Shown here in pieces: positions 47,041 through 56,141 of a stretch of DNA of 64,000 bases. The DNA comes from Pseudomonadota bacterium (GTDB lineage: Bacteria > Pseudomonadota > Gammaproteobacteria > Steroidobacterales > Steroidobacteraceae). The translations under genes were made by a program, and so were the position numbers. The DNA lies in contig JBBCGI010000001.1 in the NCBI GenBank assembly GCA_037200975.1, positions 124,001-188,000 of the forward strand. The letters run 5' to 3'. Each line of letters starts with the position of its first letter. The first letter of the stretch is position 1. The notes under the pieces were generated by a model. It was not told the origin of the DNA, did no database searches, and worked only from the letters and a program-made list of their open reading frames with translations.

Positions 47041-48233
47041 CTGCGCCCCTGCGCGCCGACCCAGCCATAGGCGTCGCGTGGAAGCGCGGGCCGGATGGAA
47101 CGCCTGTCTGGTACAGGCAAGGGCACCGGTCTTTCCTGCGCGCACGAGATCAGCCGCATGACGACGCCGGTGTACATCCAGAAGGAGATCCAGGGTTCGT
47201 GCAATTCGACGAAGCAGACGGCGACACACACCGCCGTGCCTCCCAATACGAAGGCGATGAGCTGCCGGCGGATCGCGGGCTCCGCCTCGAGGCTGGCACG
47301 CCGCGCGCGGCCGATCGCCGAGAACAGTAGGTAGGCGCCGGTGAACAGCCCGACCAGGCCGAGGTTGAACCACAGCGAGAAATAATGGTTGTGCGGCGAG
47401 AAGCGGAACGGGAACGACCAGTACACGTCCCAGCCGAAACCGGTGATGAACGTGATCGGCGCGTGGAACATCGTTTCGAACAGGTTGGCCCAGATCTCCG
47501 TGCGGCCGGACGTCGCCTCGTTGGCGTCGATGTTGCCGCTCTGGCCGAACACCCGTTCGGTGAGCAGGCCGCCGTACTTCGACAGGCTCATCGCGATGAC
47601 GAACAACGCCAGCGACCCGAGCACCCAGCCGGCGATGCGGTTGTACGACACGAGATGCCGGTATAGATAGGCGCCGGCCGCGATGGCGACGAGCAGACCG
47701 ACGAAGCCGCCGCGCGAAGCCGTCATCATCAACGCCGCGGCACACGAGAACACGCCGCCGACCCAGAACAGCCGCACCAGGCCGCGCGCACCAACCGCGG
47801 CGGCGACCATGGCGGGGATGAAGAGGATGATGTACGCGGCGTACTGGTTGGACTCGCCCAACGCGCCCTGGGTGCGGCCGTCGATGCGTTCCTTGTATCC
47901 CAGATCGATGAGGCCGCTGGCGTCCAACACCGTGGCGGCATTGGCGAAGATCACACCGAGCAACATCCACTTGATGACCTTCGTGCCGTCCTCGACGCTC
48001 TGCACGCCGAACAGGAACACGAGGAAAAAGATGTAGTAGTCGATCAGGCTGCCCTTGAGCTTGATCCCGCTGTCTACCAGGTCATAACCCTGGTACTTGA
48101 TCACCAGCGCCGCGATCAGCCAGGTGAAGATCGCGTAGGCGATCTGGATCAGGAATGCGGTCTGCATCTGTCCCGCCGCGACGATGGAGCTGCGCGCGAT
48201 CACCAGGCGCAGCGCGAGAAAAGTCGCGACCAT
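47037..48233 (-). CDS. O-antigen ligase / Wzy-like polymerase (5' end irregular)
   Basis: An inner-membrane protein with about ten hydrophobic helices and the periplasmic ligase-type loop ATSGRTEIWANLFETM...FGWDVYWSF. It would polymerise or transfer the lipid-linked polysaccharide. The first in-frame ATG (48233) would cut off an evident first helix: the frame is open up to 48366 and reads EFRLATLLGITSFFLLATQV, but contains no ATG, GTG or TTG. An ATG at 48369, perfectly coupled to the preceding stop, is in another frame. One extra T in a TTT run near 48358 would explain this, so the gene may carry a frameshift or an unusual start. Confidence 0.82.
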   Translation of the reverse strand: MVATFLALRLVIARSSIVAAGQMQTAFLIQIAYAIFTWLIAALVIKYQGYDLVDSGIKLKGSLIDYYIFFLVFLFGVQSVEDGTKVIKWMLLGVIFANAATVLDASGLIDLGYKERIDGRTQGALGESNQYAAYIILFIPAMVAAAVGARGLVRLFWVGGVFSCAAALMMTASRGGFVGLLVAIAAGAYLYRHLVSYNRIAGWVLGSLALFVIAMSLSKYGGLLTERVFGQSGNIDANEATSGRTEIWANLFETMFHAPITFITGFGWDVYWSFPFRFSPHNHYFSLWFNLGLVGLFTGAYLLFSAIGRARRASLEAEPAIRRQLIAFVLGGTAVCVAVCFVELHEPWISFWMYTGVVMRLISCAQERPVPLPVPDRRSIRPALPRDAYGWVGAQGRR

Positions 48234-48368
48234 GTAGATGACGAGATTCTTCGCGGACAGGCCGGTGGTGATCGTGAGATCCCAGCGCAGTACCTGGGTC
48301 GCGAGCAGGAAGAACGAAGTGATACCGAGCAGAGTCGCCAGACGAAATTCCTTCTTGCAAACGATTCA

Positions 48369-49799
48369 TCAGTACGCCCGATCCGTCTTGATCACGGCGA
48401 AGGCCGTGGCCACGAGAATCTGCAGATCCAGCAGCGGCGACCAGTTGCGCATGTATTCGAGATCGAACACGACGCGCGCTTCCATGTCCTCGACGCGTGT
48501 GGTCTCACCGCGGCAACCCCGCACCTGCGCGAGCCCCGTGATTCCCGGCAGCACCTTGTGACGAACCATGTACCGTTTGATCAGCTTGCGGTACTCCTCG
48601 TTGTGTGCCACCGCATGTGGGCGGGGTCCTACGAGGCTCATGGTTCCTTGAATTACGTTGAACAGCTGCGGTAGTTCGTCGAGCGACCAGCGGCGCAGAT
48701 GTTTCCCGATCGGTGTCACGCGTTGATCGCTGCGGCGCGCCTGCGTCACGCGCGCGCCGTCTTCGCACACCGTCATGGTGCGAAACTTGTAGACCAGAAT
48801 CTCGCGGCCGTCGAGACCGTAGCGGCGTTGCCGGAACAAAACCGGACCGGCCGAACCGCGCTTCACCGCCCACGCGATACCTAACAACAATGGCGAGAGC
48901 AGCAGCAGCGCGGCGCCCGCGATGCTCACGTCCATGAGGCGTTTGATGAGACCGCGATAGCCGTGAAACGGCGTCTCGCGCATCGCCACGACCGGGAAGC
49001 CGAGGATCTCGCTGGTGCGCTGCTGGATGGCGTCGAAGCCGGTGATGTCCGGCACGAAGTAGATGGACGCGGTGGTGTCGCCGAGCTCGTTCATGAGCTC
49101 GCGCACGCGGGTCACCTGCCCCGGTGCGATCGCGAAGAAGATCATGTCGATGCTGCGCGTGTTGACGAATGCCGCGACGTCGCTGAAACGCCCCAGCAGC
49201 TGCGCGTGCCGGGAGCAGCCGAGGCGGTCGCTGCCGCGGTCGTCGAAGAAACCCGCCACGGAGATGCCGAGTTCGTTGTGCTGGCTGAGCCTGCGCGTCA
49301 GTTCCATGCTCGCCGTGGTGCAGCCGATGACGATGGCGCGCCGCGCCTGGGTGGCATCCTGCAATAACGCCCGCGTGGCGGACTGCAGTACCAGCGACAA
49401 CATCACCAGCAACACCGGCGTCACCAGCACCCAGGTCACCACCACGCGCCGCGAGAAGGTCTCGGAATACTTGGTCATGTAACCGAGCGCCAGCAGCGCC
49501 GCGACCAGCGCCGCCCAGCGCAGCAACAGGTTCGTCGCAAGCTCGAGCGGCGGAGCGATGACCTGCGTCGACTGGTTATGCGGCGGCAACACCGCGAGCG
49601 TGGCGGTCGCCGCGAGAATCGACAGGACCACGAAGGGTTTGTCGAAGTCGACGTCGAACACGCGGCACAGTGGATAGAACATCACGCCGGCGAGCACCGC
49701 GGGCAACGCATCCATCAGCCACAGCATCGCGGGCGCGACCAGCGAGTGGCCGCGTTTGAATATGATCGGCTGACTCACCTGGTGCTGGTAATCGTTCAT
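48369..49799 (-). CDS. Undecaprenyl-phosphate sugar phosphotransferase (WcaJ-like)
   Basis: A 476-residue polyisoprenyl-phosphate hexose-1-phosphate transferase, which starts repeat-unit synthesis on undecaprenyl phosphate. Four N-terminal helices (for example LVTPVLLVMLSLVLQSA) are followed by a nucleotide-binding-like domain (AIVIGCTTASMEL), a re-entrant helix (KRLMDVSIAGAALLLLSPLL) and the catalytic domain with VYKFRTMTV, LRRWSLDELPQLFNV and SLVGPRPHAV. The length and plan match WcaJ/PssY-type enzymes. It is the first gene of the glycosyltransferase block; the pectate-lyase terminator lies just upstream, so its promoter should be in the 130-bp gap. Confidence 0.94.
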   Translation of the reverse strand: MNDYQHQVSQPIIFKRGHSLVAPAMLWLMDALPAVLAGVMFYPLCRVFDVDFDKPFVVLSILAATATLAVLPPHNQSTQVIAPPLELATNLLLRWAALVAALLALGYMTKYSETFSRRVVVTWVLVTPVLLVMLSLVLQSATRALLQDATQARRAIVIGCTTASMELTRRLSQHNELGISVAGFFDDRGSDRLGCSRHAQLLGRFSDVAAFVNTRSIDMIFFAIAPGQVTRVRELMNELGDTTASIYFVPDITGFDAIQQRTSEILGFPVVAMRETPFHGYRGLIKRLMDVSIAGAALLLLSPLLLGIAWAVKRGSAGPVLFRQRRYGLDGREILVYKFRTMTVCEDGARVTQARRSDQRVTPIGKHLRRWSLDELPQLFNVIQGTMSLVGPRPHAVAHNEEYRKLIKRYMVRHKVLPGITGLAQVRGCRGETTRVEDMEARVVFDLEYMRNWSPLLDLQILVATAFAVIKTDRAY

Positions 49800-49837
49800 C
49801 GCGACGGGTCGCCTCCCTGCTTACAACGTCTGCAGGA

Positions 49838-49873
49838 TAAAAAAAGGCCGGCGTTTGCGACGCCAGCCCTTTC
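49838..49873 (-). terminator. Intrinsic terminator after the beta-helix gene
   Basis: On the minus strand a stem (AAAGGGCTGGCGT facing ACGCCGGCCTTT, one mismatch) is followed by a T-rich run. It separates the lipoprotein/beta-helix transcript from the glycosyltransferase block. Confidence 0.78.
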
Positions 49874-49929
49874 CTCGAAGCCCTATCGGTGGGACGACGA
49901 CGCGTCCCCATCCGCTTCCTACATCTGTC

Positions 49930-51357
49930 TCATCGCACCGACAGCGACGGCGGTGATGTAGGACTCTCGGCCGCCGTCACGCCTTGCACAGTCTGGTCCA
50001 TCGAATGCAACCAGTTCTCGAGATTGGTGTAGCCATTCGATGTCATTGTGCCCGGGTTCGCAGGAATCGTGAGCTTGCGCGTGTTCTGCGCGTAACTCGG
50101 CCAGCCGCCCGCGTTCAGTTTGCAGCGCTCGCTGCCGTTGCTCGCGACGCAGTTGATGATGGCGCCCTTGCGGTCCTGCACCTGCTTGACGATGCGCTTC
50201 TCGACCGCATCGCGGTCGCTGGGCCGCGCGCCGGCGTACTTGAGCACGCTGTTGTAGACGGCGTTGTTCGCGGTGGTGCGCACGTTGAGACCGGTGTTCC
50301 ACGTCGGTGCAGTCGCGGTCTGGAGCAATCCCGAGATGATGTCGCCGCCGGTGAACTGCACCAGCGAAGCAACGGCGCTGCCGCCATTTTCCGGTGCGTA
50401 GTTGTCCTTCACGTACACCTTGCTGCCCGCCAGCAGCGTGAAGCTGCCCTTGGTGCGCAGATAGATTGGCTTGGTCTTGAGCGTGAAGCTCGGGCCCTTG
50501 AGGAACACATTGCCCACCACCGAGTTCCTGGTGGAGATCCCCTTCTCGCTCTGCAGGTCGACGTCGAAATTGACGCGGTTGTAGACCACGTTGTTGACCA
50601 TGACCAGTTCACGCGTGCGCGACAGCGGATTTCTCTCGACGATGTCCGCCATGAGATTGTTGGTGAGCGTCACGCGGCCACCGCTCGGGCTGCTGCCGAA
50701 GATCACACCGAAGCCATGGCTTTCGATCGCCTTGCCGTCATCCGTCGGATGGATGGACTGGTTCAACGGCTCCGCGAAGATGTTGTTCGTGAAGGTGACG
50801 TTGTCGTGCACGCCCCAGACGCTGGCGATTTCATCCACCGCCCAACCGAACGAACAATGGTCGATCACGATATTCGCGACCGGCTTGGCCGCCGTGCCTT
50901 CGATCTTGAGCGAATCGCGATTGGCCGGATCCGGGCCGTTCGGATCGTCGCCGGCGCGCACGCGGATGTGCTGCACGAGAACATTCGATGCCTGGATGCG
51001 CAGCGCTGCACCGCGGATCATGATGCCGGGCGACGGCGCGGTCTGGCCGGCGATCGTGATGTTGTTCCAGCGGATCATCATGTCTTCGGTGATGCGGATG
51101 ACCCCCGACACTTCGAACACGCAGACACGCGGACCGTTGAAGTCGCTGGCGCAGGCCTTGAGCGAACCGGGTCCGCTGGCGTTGAGGTTGGTCACCTTGA
51201 TCACGGTGCCTCCCCGGCCCGCCGGATTGTCCATCCCGAAGCCCGCGGCGCCAGGAATCACGGGCACTGCGTGAGCACTGGTCGCGGCCAGTGCCAGCAC
51301 GGCGGCGGCCAGCAGAAATCGTTGCGTCAGCAAACGGCGAACGGTGGCGAACTGCAT
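49930..51357 (-). CDS. Secreted pectate-lyase-like right-handed beta-helix protein
   Basis: A 475-residue exported protein. The signal peptide ends at ATSAHAVPV. The PL1/pectate-lyase N-terminal signature follows (GAAGFGMDNPAGRGGTVIKV, TNLNASGPGSLKAC), then beta-helix coils (NNITIAGQTAP, IVIDHCSFGWAVDE, VTFTNNIFAEPLN, VTLTNNLMADIVERNP). It probably cleaves or remodels a uronic-acid polysaccharide outside the cytoplasm. ATG 51357 is preferred because it begins the signal peptide and has GAGG upstream; ATG 51417 is also open. It lies 59 bp past the Ig-domain lipoprotein gene. Confidence 0.88.
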   Translation of the reverse strand: MQFATVRRLLTQRFLLAAAVLALAATSAHAVPVIPGAAGFGMDNPAGRGGTVIKVTNLNASGPGSLKACASDFNGPRVCVFEVSGVIRITEDMMIRWNNITIAGQTAPSPGIMIRGAALRIQASNVLVQHIRVRAGDDPNGPDPANRDSLKIEGTAAKPVANIVIDHCSFGWAVDEIASVWGVHDNVTFTNNIFAEPLNQSIHPTDDGKAIESHGFGVIFGSSPSGGRVTLTNNLMADIVERNPLSRTRELVMVNNVVYNRVNFDVDLQSEKGISTRNSVVGNVFLKGPSFTLKTKPIYLRTKGSFTLLAGSKVYVKDNYAPENGGSAVASLVQFTGGDIISGLLQTATAPTWNTGLNVRTTANNAVYNSVLKYAGARPSDRDAVEKRIVKQVQDRKGAIINCVASNGSERCKLNAGGWPSYAQNTRKLTIPANPGTMTSNGYTNLENWLHSMDQTVQGVTAAESPTSPPSLSVR

Positions 51358-51416
51358 TCCGGAAACCCTCGAAGAAGATGGACGTTGTTTGTCGATGGGA
51401 AGCGCTGGGCCGATCA

Positions 51417-52100
51417 TCAAATGGACTTCATCGCGGCGGTCGAAGGCGGACCCTCGAGTCCGTTCGCATTCACGGCAACTACTGCGAAATACCAGACCCC
51501 CGGGTCGAGCGCCGAGATTTCATACGTGGTCACGGCCGCGCCATCGATGAAGACGCTGTGGTCGAGGTCTTCCGGACTGCGGCCGAACAGGATGCGATAG
51601 CCGGCCAGATCGTCGAGCGGAGAACCGTTGACCTTCGACGCAGGAATCTCCCACTGCAGGGCCGCCATGCCGCTGGCGACGGACAACACGGTGATCTCGA
51701 ATGCGCCGGTCTTCACCGTGTGCGTCGCGTCCGCCACGCTGATGACGATGGATTCGTAGGCGCCGACGTCGTCCGCGGCCGGCGTGCCCGCGATGCGGCC
51801 GGTCTTCGGATCGAGGGTCGCCCACGGCGGCAGATTCGCGGCGCTGAAAGTCAGGGCGTCGCCGTCGGCATCTTTGACCGTCGGCCGGAAGTCATAGGGG
51901 ACACCGACCTGCGCGTAGGCCGACGCCGCGCCGTCGATCGAAGGCGCCGAGTTGGCTGCCGGGGCTGGAGCGGTTGGCGCGCTTCCCTGCGGAGCAGCGG
52001 CAGAACCCGCATCCCCGCCTCCACCACACCCGCCTTGGCAGAGCGCCAGGGCCAGTGCCGGTAAGAAAGTTCTTACGCCGTTACGCGCGAAAAATTGCAT
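51417..52100 (-). CDS. Putative-Ig / fibronectin-III domain lipoprotein
   Basis: A 227-residue exported protein with a hydrophobic signal and Cys-Gly-rich cleavage region (ALCQGGCGGGG), probably lipid-anchored. A Pro/Ala linker leads to a cadherin-like putative Ig domain (VPYDFRPTVKDADGDALTFS, LPPWATLDPKTGRIAGTP), then a fibronectin-III-like domain (AALQWEIPAS...YEISALDPGVWYFAVVAVNANG). Such modules bind carbohydrate or form surface scaffolds. With the beta-helix protein downstream it likely handles the exported polymer. The start at 52100 is set by the signal peptide; GGAGGATT lies upstream at good spacing. Confidence 0.82.
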   Translation of the reverse strand: MQFFARNGVRTFLPALALALCQGGCGGGGDAGSAAAPQGSAPTAPAPAANSAPSIDGAASAYAQVGVPYDFRPTVKDADGDALTFSAANLPPWATLDPKTGRIAGTPAADDVGAYESIVISVADATHTVKTGAFEITVLSVASGMAALQWEIPASKVNGSPLDDLAGYRILFGRSPEDLDHSVFIDGAAVTTYEISALDPGVWYFAVVAVNANGLEGPPSTAAMKSI

Positions 52101-52426
52101 GTGTCGGAATCCTCCGGCTCGCACCGTGTTTGAGAAGGTGCGATTTAGGAGTCCGGTTGAAAACGATTCAACGCAGTAAAAGGAAAGTGCCCTAGGCGGC
52201 TGACGTCGCAGGTTGGCGACAGCGGCCAGAATCAATGACTTAAGTCAACGCCGGTGTTTACCCGATAGGGCAAAACCGTGACGCCGGACGGGCGGTTGCC
52301 GGGGCTGGCTCCGCCTCTCTCTTATATATGAAGCATGGAAGGCCACCGGCGGGTGGCTTCCAGCCGGGCGCGGCGACCCGCAGGATCGAGGAATGAAGGC
52401 CCTCTATCTAGCTAACACGTGGCAGC
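52101..52426. other. Gene-free promoter region inside the exopolysaccharide locus
   Basis: It separates the export genes from the lipoprotein/lyase pair. Seen: a 12-bp perfect palindrome (52236-52247), an AT-rich TTATATATGA (52321-52330), and a hairpin GGAAGGCCACC/GGGTGGCTTCC near 52335-52359 without a T-run. No gene. Promoter and possible terminator functions are inferred. Confidence 0.5.
52236..52247. promoter_or_regulatory. Perfect palindrome, possible operator
   Basis: TGACTTAAGTCA, twelve bases of perfect symmetry, 136 bp upstream of the Ig-domain lipoprotein start. On the minus strand it contains TTGACT, a fair -35 hexamer. It could bind a dimeric regulator. No second copy was noticed in the window. 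Confidence 0.3.
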
Positions 52427-53263
52427 TCAGTAGTAGGCGCTTTCGTTGCGTTCCTTGGAGCGATTCAGCACCACGCCCAACAGATTCATCTCGGCGAGCA
52501 CTTCCTTCGCGCCGCGCAACATCGCGCGGCCGCTCTTGCCTTCCGACACCACCAGCAGCAACGAATCGAACTGCGGCGCGAACGCCAGCACGTCGTCCGA
52601 CGCCAGCAGCGGCGGCATGTCGAAGATCACGATGCGGCGCGGCGCCTCGCGTTCGAGCGCCTGCAGGAATTCGCCCATGCGCGGGCTGTTGAGGAATTCG
52701 GAGGAGTGCTGGAATGCGCGCGCATTCGGAATCACACCGAGGCGCTCGGAGTGCAGCTTGTAGACGATTTCGTCCAGCTCCGCCTTGCCGAGCAGATAGT
52801 CCGACAGACCCTTCTCGAAACTCATGCCTAGATAGTTGGCGACCTGCGGGCGTTGCAGGTCGAGGTCGACCAGGAACACGAACGTGTTGACGTCCTGCGC
52901 CAGCGCCAGCGCGAGGTTGATGGCGGTGAGGGTCTTGCCCTCGCCCACCGACATGCCGGACACGGCGATGCTGCTCCACTTCTGCATGTCCAGCCGGCGC
53001 AGTACACGTGTGCGCAGGATTTTGAAGGCGCGCAACGCCGCGGTATCCGACACCGCCGGCAACACGCACTGGCGTTCCATGGCGCGCGTGTCGACGCTCG
53101 CGTTCTGGAAGCGGCGCGCCTGCTGCAAATCGGCCGGCGCCGCGCTCACGCGCCGCACACGTTGGCGCAAGCTGGAAGACTCGATGGCGTTGGGTCGTTC
53201 GGTACGCTCGGGGCCGGCTCGTTCGGCCAGGTTCCGGCGCACGTCATCGAAGGTGGTGCTCAT
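52427..53263 (-). CDS. CpsD/CapB-family tyrosine autokinase
   Basis: A 278-residue bacterial tyrosine kinase that controls polysaccharide length and export together with the Wzz-like protein. Seen: Walker A AVSGMSVGEGKTLTAINLA, Walker A' FVFLVDLDLQRPQVAN, Walker B RIVIFDMPPLLASDD and a C-terminal tyrosine pair (NESAYY) for autophosphorylation. The basic N-terminal tail is variable. As a separate cytoplasmic kinase it resembles the autokinases of exosortase-associated loci. It begins 16 bp after the chain-length gene and is the last gene of this export operon. Confidence 0.93.
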   Translation of the reverse strand: MSTTFDDVRRNLAERAGPERTERPNAIESSSLRQRVRRVSAAPADLQQARRFQNASVDTRAMERQCVLPAVSDTAALRAFKILRTRVLRRLDMQKWSSIAVSGMSVGEGKTLTAINLALALAQDVNTFVFLVDLDLQRPQVANYLGMSFEKGLSDYLLGKAELDEIVYKLHSERLGVIPNARAFQHSSEFLNSPRMGEFLQALEREAPRRIVIFDMPPLLASDDVLAFAPQFDSLLLVVSEGKSGRAMLRGAKEVLAEMNLLGVVLNRSKERNESAYY

Positions 53264-53279
53264 GATGTTGTGCTCTTTT

Positions 53280-54938
53280 TCAGATGAAATTCTTGACGAC
53301 GGTGAACACGATCCACACGCCGACAACGCCGCTCGCGCTCGCCGCGGCGAACCGCCATGCATTGCGACGCCGCGAACGCGAATTGCGGATCGTCGGGATC
53401 GCCACCAGCGGCGACACGCCGAGCAGCTCGCGTACGTCGCGCGCACCGCGCACTTTCGGATCGAGGGCTTCGGCGCCGACGGTCGCGGTAAGCCCCAGGA
53501 CCATGGCGGCTACCAGGCCGATCAGCAGAATCGCGAGCCGTTGCGGCTTCGACGGCATGGCCGGCAGCATCGGCGACTGGATCAGACGGAACTCGTCCAC
53601 GCGGCCTCCAACAATAGCGGCTTCGCTCACTTCCGCGTCCATCTGCCGATTGAGCAACTGCTCGTATTTCTCGCGCGCAATGGTCAGGTCGCGCGTGGCG
53701 TTGGAATATTCGCGCTCGACCTGCGGCGCCGCGGTGACATTGCGCTCGAGCCCCGACATCTTGGAACGCAGCTCGGCGTTCTGCGCCGCGAGGCTCGCCA
53801 GCTGGCTGTCGATGGCGTTGATCTGCGTGCGCAGCTGCATGCCGACCGCCGTGCCGTCGCTCATCTCGACATCGCCGCGTTCGCCCGATTTGATACGCGC
53901 CTCGAGCGTCGCGATGTCGCGCTGCAGCTTCTTGACGTCGGGGTACTCCTCGCCGTAACGCTGCCGCGCTTCGGTGAGCGTCGACTTCTTGGCCGCCAGC
54001 TGCGAACGCAGGCTGGTGCCGGCGCCGGCACTCGTGCCGTACTTGAGGCTGTCGATCTGGCGGCGCAGCGCGACCATGTCCGGATGACTCTCGTCGTAAC
54101 TCGAACGCATGCGCGAATACTGGTCTTCGAGCTGCCGCACGCTGGCGGAATCCGGGCCCTGCGCGCGGGTCTGCTCGAGCTGCGCGGCCAGGAACACCCG
54201 CTCCTGGCGCAGCGAACGCGCCTGCATGTCGTTGGCGGCCAGCGAGCTTTCGGTGCGATCCATCATCGACATGTTGACTTCGGTGAGCTCCGGCAACTGG
54301 CCGGCATTCGCGCGTTTGAAATCCGCGAGCTTGGATTCGAGCTGCGCAACGTGCGTGCGGACGCGCTCCGCCTCCTTCGCATAGAACTCGGCGGCGTTCG
54401 AAGCGCGGCCCTGACGCTGGCGGCGATGCTCAGCGAGGAACGCGCCGACCAGCCATTGGGCGCCCTGCTGCGCCTTGGCCGGCACGCGATTGTCGTACGA
54501 CAAGGTGAACGCATCGACCACCTCACGTTCGCGACCGGTGCGCGGATCGAGGATCGGCGTGGTCACGATCTTCACGTCGATGTCGCGGCGTACCCGCTGC
54601 AACATCGCCGATTCATCGTCGGCGAGATCCGGGTAGAGATCGAATTCGGCGTTCAGCTTGCGCAGGTTCGCATCCGTCAACACGATGCCCTTGAGGTTCT
54701 GCACGTACTGGTCGGCATAACTGGACTCCGCCGAGGCGCTCGCTCCGGTGGCTAGCGACGCCGTGTTCGACGGCTCGTCGATCTCGACCAGCGCCGACGA
54801 GGTGTACACGTCGGGCAACGTCGCCGACAGCAGCACCGCCAGCAACGCGATCGGGATCGCCACGCCGACCAGCAACGATTTGCGGCGTGCGATCGCGTGG
54901 ATGTAGTCGGAAAATTCGGGTGATGCCTGGGAGTCCAT
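53280..54938 (-). CDS. Wzz-type chain-length determinant protein (GNVR domain)
   Basis: A 552-residue inner-membrane co-polymerase. An N-terminal Wzz domain with membrane helix (SLLVGVAIPIALLAVLLSA) is followed by a long periplasmic coiled coil (residues about 180-430), a GNVR-like end (EFRLIQSPMLPAMPSKPQRL) and a second helix (AILLIGLVAAMVLGLTATV). A third hydrophobic segment near the C-terminus (SGVVGVWIVFTVV) is less common. It works with the tyrosine autokinase encoded next. The ATG follows the preceding TAG without a gap. Confidence 0.92.
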   Translation of the reverse strand: MDSQASPEFSDYIHAIARRKSLLVGVAIPIALLAVLLSATLPDVYTSSALVEIDEPSNTASLATGASASAESSYADQYVQNLKGIVLTDANLRKLNAEFDLYPDLADDESAMLQRVRRDIDVKIVTTPILDPRTGREREVVDAFTLSYDNRVPAKAQQGAQWLVGAFLAEHRRQRQGRASNAAEFYAKEAERVRTHVAQLESKLADFKRANAGQLPELTEVNMSMMDRTESSLAANDMQARSLRQERVFLAAQLEQTRAQGPDSASVRQLEDQYSRMRSSYDESHPDMVALRRQIDSLKYGTSAGAGTSLRSQLAAKKSTLTEARQRYGEEYPDVKKLQRDIATLEARIKSGERGDVEMSDGTAVGMQLRTQINAIDSQLASLAAQNAELRSKMSGLERNVTAAPQVEREYSNATRDLTIAREKYEQLLNRQMDAEVSEAAIVGGRVDEFRLIQSPMLPAMPSKPQRLAILLIGLVAAMVLGLTATVGAEALDPKVRGARDVRELLGVSPLVAIPTIRNSRSRRRNAWRFAAASASGVVGVWIVFTVVKNFI

Positions 54939-56141
54939 CTAGTCGTTCCTTGCGCGGCCACGCTGCACGGGTTGGTAGAGAAAGGAGATCGTGGCGCCGT
55001 TGGAGGTCGCGTCGAACGGCGCGTCCTCGAATTCCTGCCACGTATAGTCATAGGCGACGCGCAGCGAAAATTCCTCCTGCCAGCGCCATTGCAGGCCCAC
55101 GTCGCCGGTGGCGTACGAACGTGCCTGGAAATCCGACGCGTCGTTCACGTCGTCGTCGTGCGTGCCGCGCAGGCCGGCCAGCACGCTGAGTCGCGGCGTC
55201 ATCGCGCGCGTCCAGCGCAGCCGCAGCTGATCCCGCGCCACCACGGCACCGGCCGCCGACGGACCGACGCTGCGCGCCAGGTCGGCGAACAGCTCGTTGC
55301 GGCCGAGCACGAAGCTCACGCCCGCACCGGCCACCCACGCGGTTTCGGAACCCCCGTCGATGAGCTCCACCTGCTGCGCGCCGAGGCGCAGGAACTTGCG
55401 GGTCTCGGCGGCATTGCGCGTATCCCATTGCAGTTCCGCGCCATACGAATTGGTGACGCCCTGCGTGTCGATGTCGAAACGCGCGCCGCGCAGGCGTGTG
55501 GTCAGCGTCGATAGTTCGGTGAGACGCGACACCAGTCCGGCGCTCACATCCGCCGAGTTGTAACCCACCTGTGCATTGTCGATCTCGCGGTCGAAGCGGA
55601 TGTCGGTGTAGTTGGCCTGGAACTGCAGCGCACGGCGCGCAGACAAATCGAACTCCACCGATGGCGCCAGGGAGGCGCGCGTGCGGCGGTTGCGTGCGAG
55701 CACGCGGCCGGAATCGCCCAGCACCGGATCGCCGAGTCCGGAGTCCACGTCGGCATCGGGCTGCTCGCTGTTGACCACGTCCTGCTGCGCGAAGTCCGCG
55801 CGCACGCCGCTGGTCACCCGTTGACCGCGATGCTGCCAGTTCAGCGTGCCGAAATAGTCCGTCGTATCGACGTCGCCGGCGTCCGGAAAATACGTGCTGC
55901 GCACGCGCGGCGTGAAGCTGAATTCACCGGCCGGCGTGAGATTGAGGATTTCGAGCTGCGCGTCGAGCAAGGCGCCTTGCACGTCGATCTCGGAGCCGGG
56001 CGCGGTCAGGCGATAGTTGTCGTCGTACAGATACCCCGCCTCGACGGCTGGATTGAACTGCCAGTCCGCTCCGGCCGCGGCCATGCTGACGGCGCTCGCG
56101 ATGAGCGTGACGACGATGCGTTGCGCGGCGTGCCTGCTCAC
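54939..56141 (-). CDS. Outer-membrane beta-barrel protein of the exopolysaccharide locus
   Basis: A 400-residue exported protein. The signal peptide ends near MAAAGADW; amphipathic strands follow to the end (FNPAVEAGYLYDDNYRL, FSFTPRVRSTYF, LRLRWTRAMTPRLSVLAGL, SLRVAYDYTWQEF). Proteins of this type lie next to the Wza-like gene in many exosortase-associated exopolysaccharide loci and may form or assist the outer-membrane exit. The C-terminus lacks a final Phe, so barrel insertion could use another signal. It overlaps the exporter stop as ATGA. Confidence 0.85.
   Translation of the reverse strand: MSRHAAQRIVVTLIASAVSMAAAGADWQFNPAVEAGYLYDDNYRLTAPGSEIDVQGALLDAQLEILNLTPAGEFSFTPRVRSTYFPDAGDVDTTDYFGTLNWQHRGQRVTSGVRADFAQQDVVNSEQPDADVDSGLGDPVLGDSGRVLARNRRTRASLAPSVEFDLSARRALQFQANYTDIRFDREIDNAQVGYNSADVSAGLVSRLTELSTLTTRLRGARFDIDTQGVTNSYGAELQWDTRNAAETRKFLRLGAQQVELIDGGSETAWVAGAGVSFVLGRNELFADLARSVGPSAAGAVVARDQLRLRWTRAMTPRLSVLAGLRGTHDDDVNDASDFQARSYATGDVGLQWRWQEEFSLRVAYDYTWQEFEDAPFDATSNGATISFLYQPVQRGRARND

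Noticed and set aside
49984-51600. A 538-codon plus-strand open frame
   Set aside because: Antisense to the beta-helix and Ig-domain genes, which have signal peptides and clear folds.
52250-52275. A possible sigma-54 promoter (GTCACGGTTTTGC on the minus strand)
   Set aside because: Spacing between the GG and GC elements does not fit the required 10 bases.
52255-52320. A GGGCAAAACC run that resembles the start of a cyclic-di-GMP riboswitch
   Set aside because: The GACGCAAAGCC partner block and the second stem are missing.
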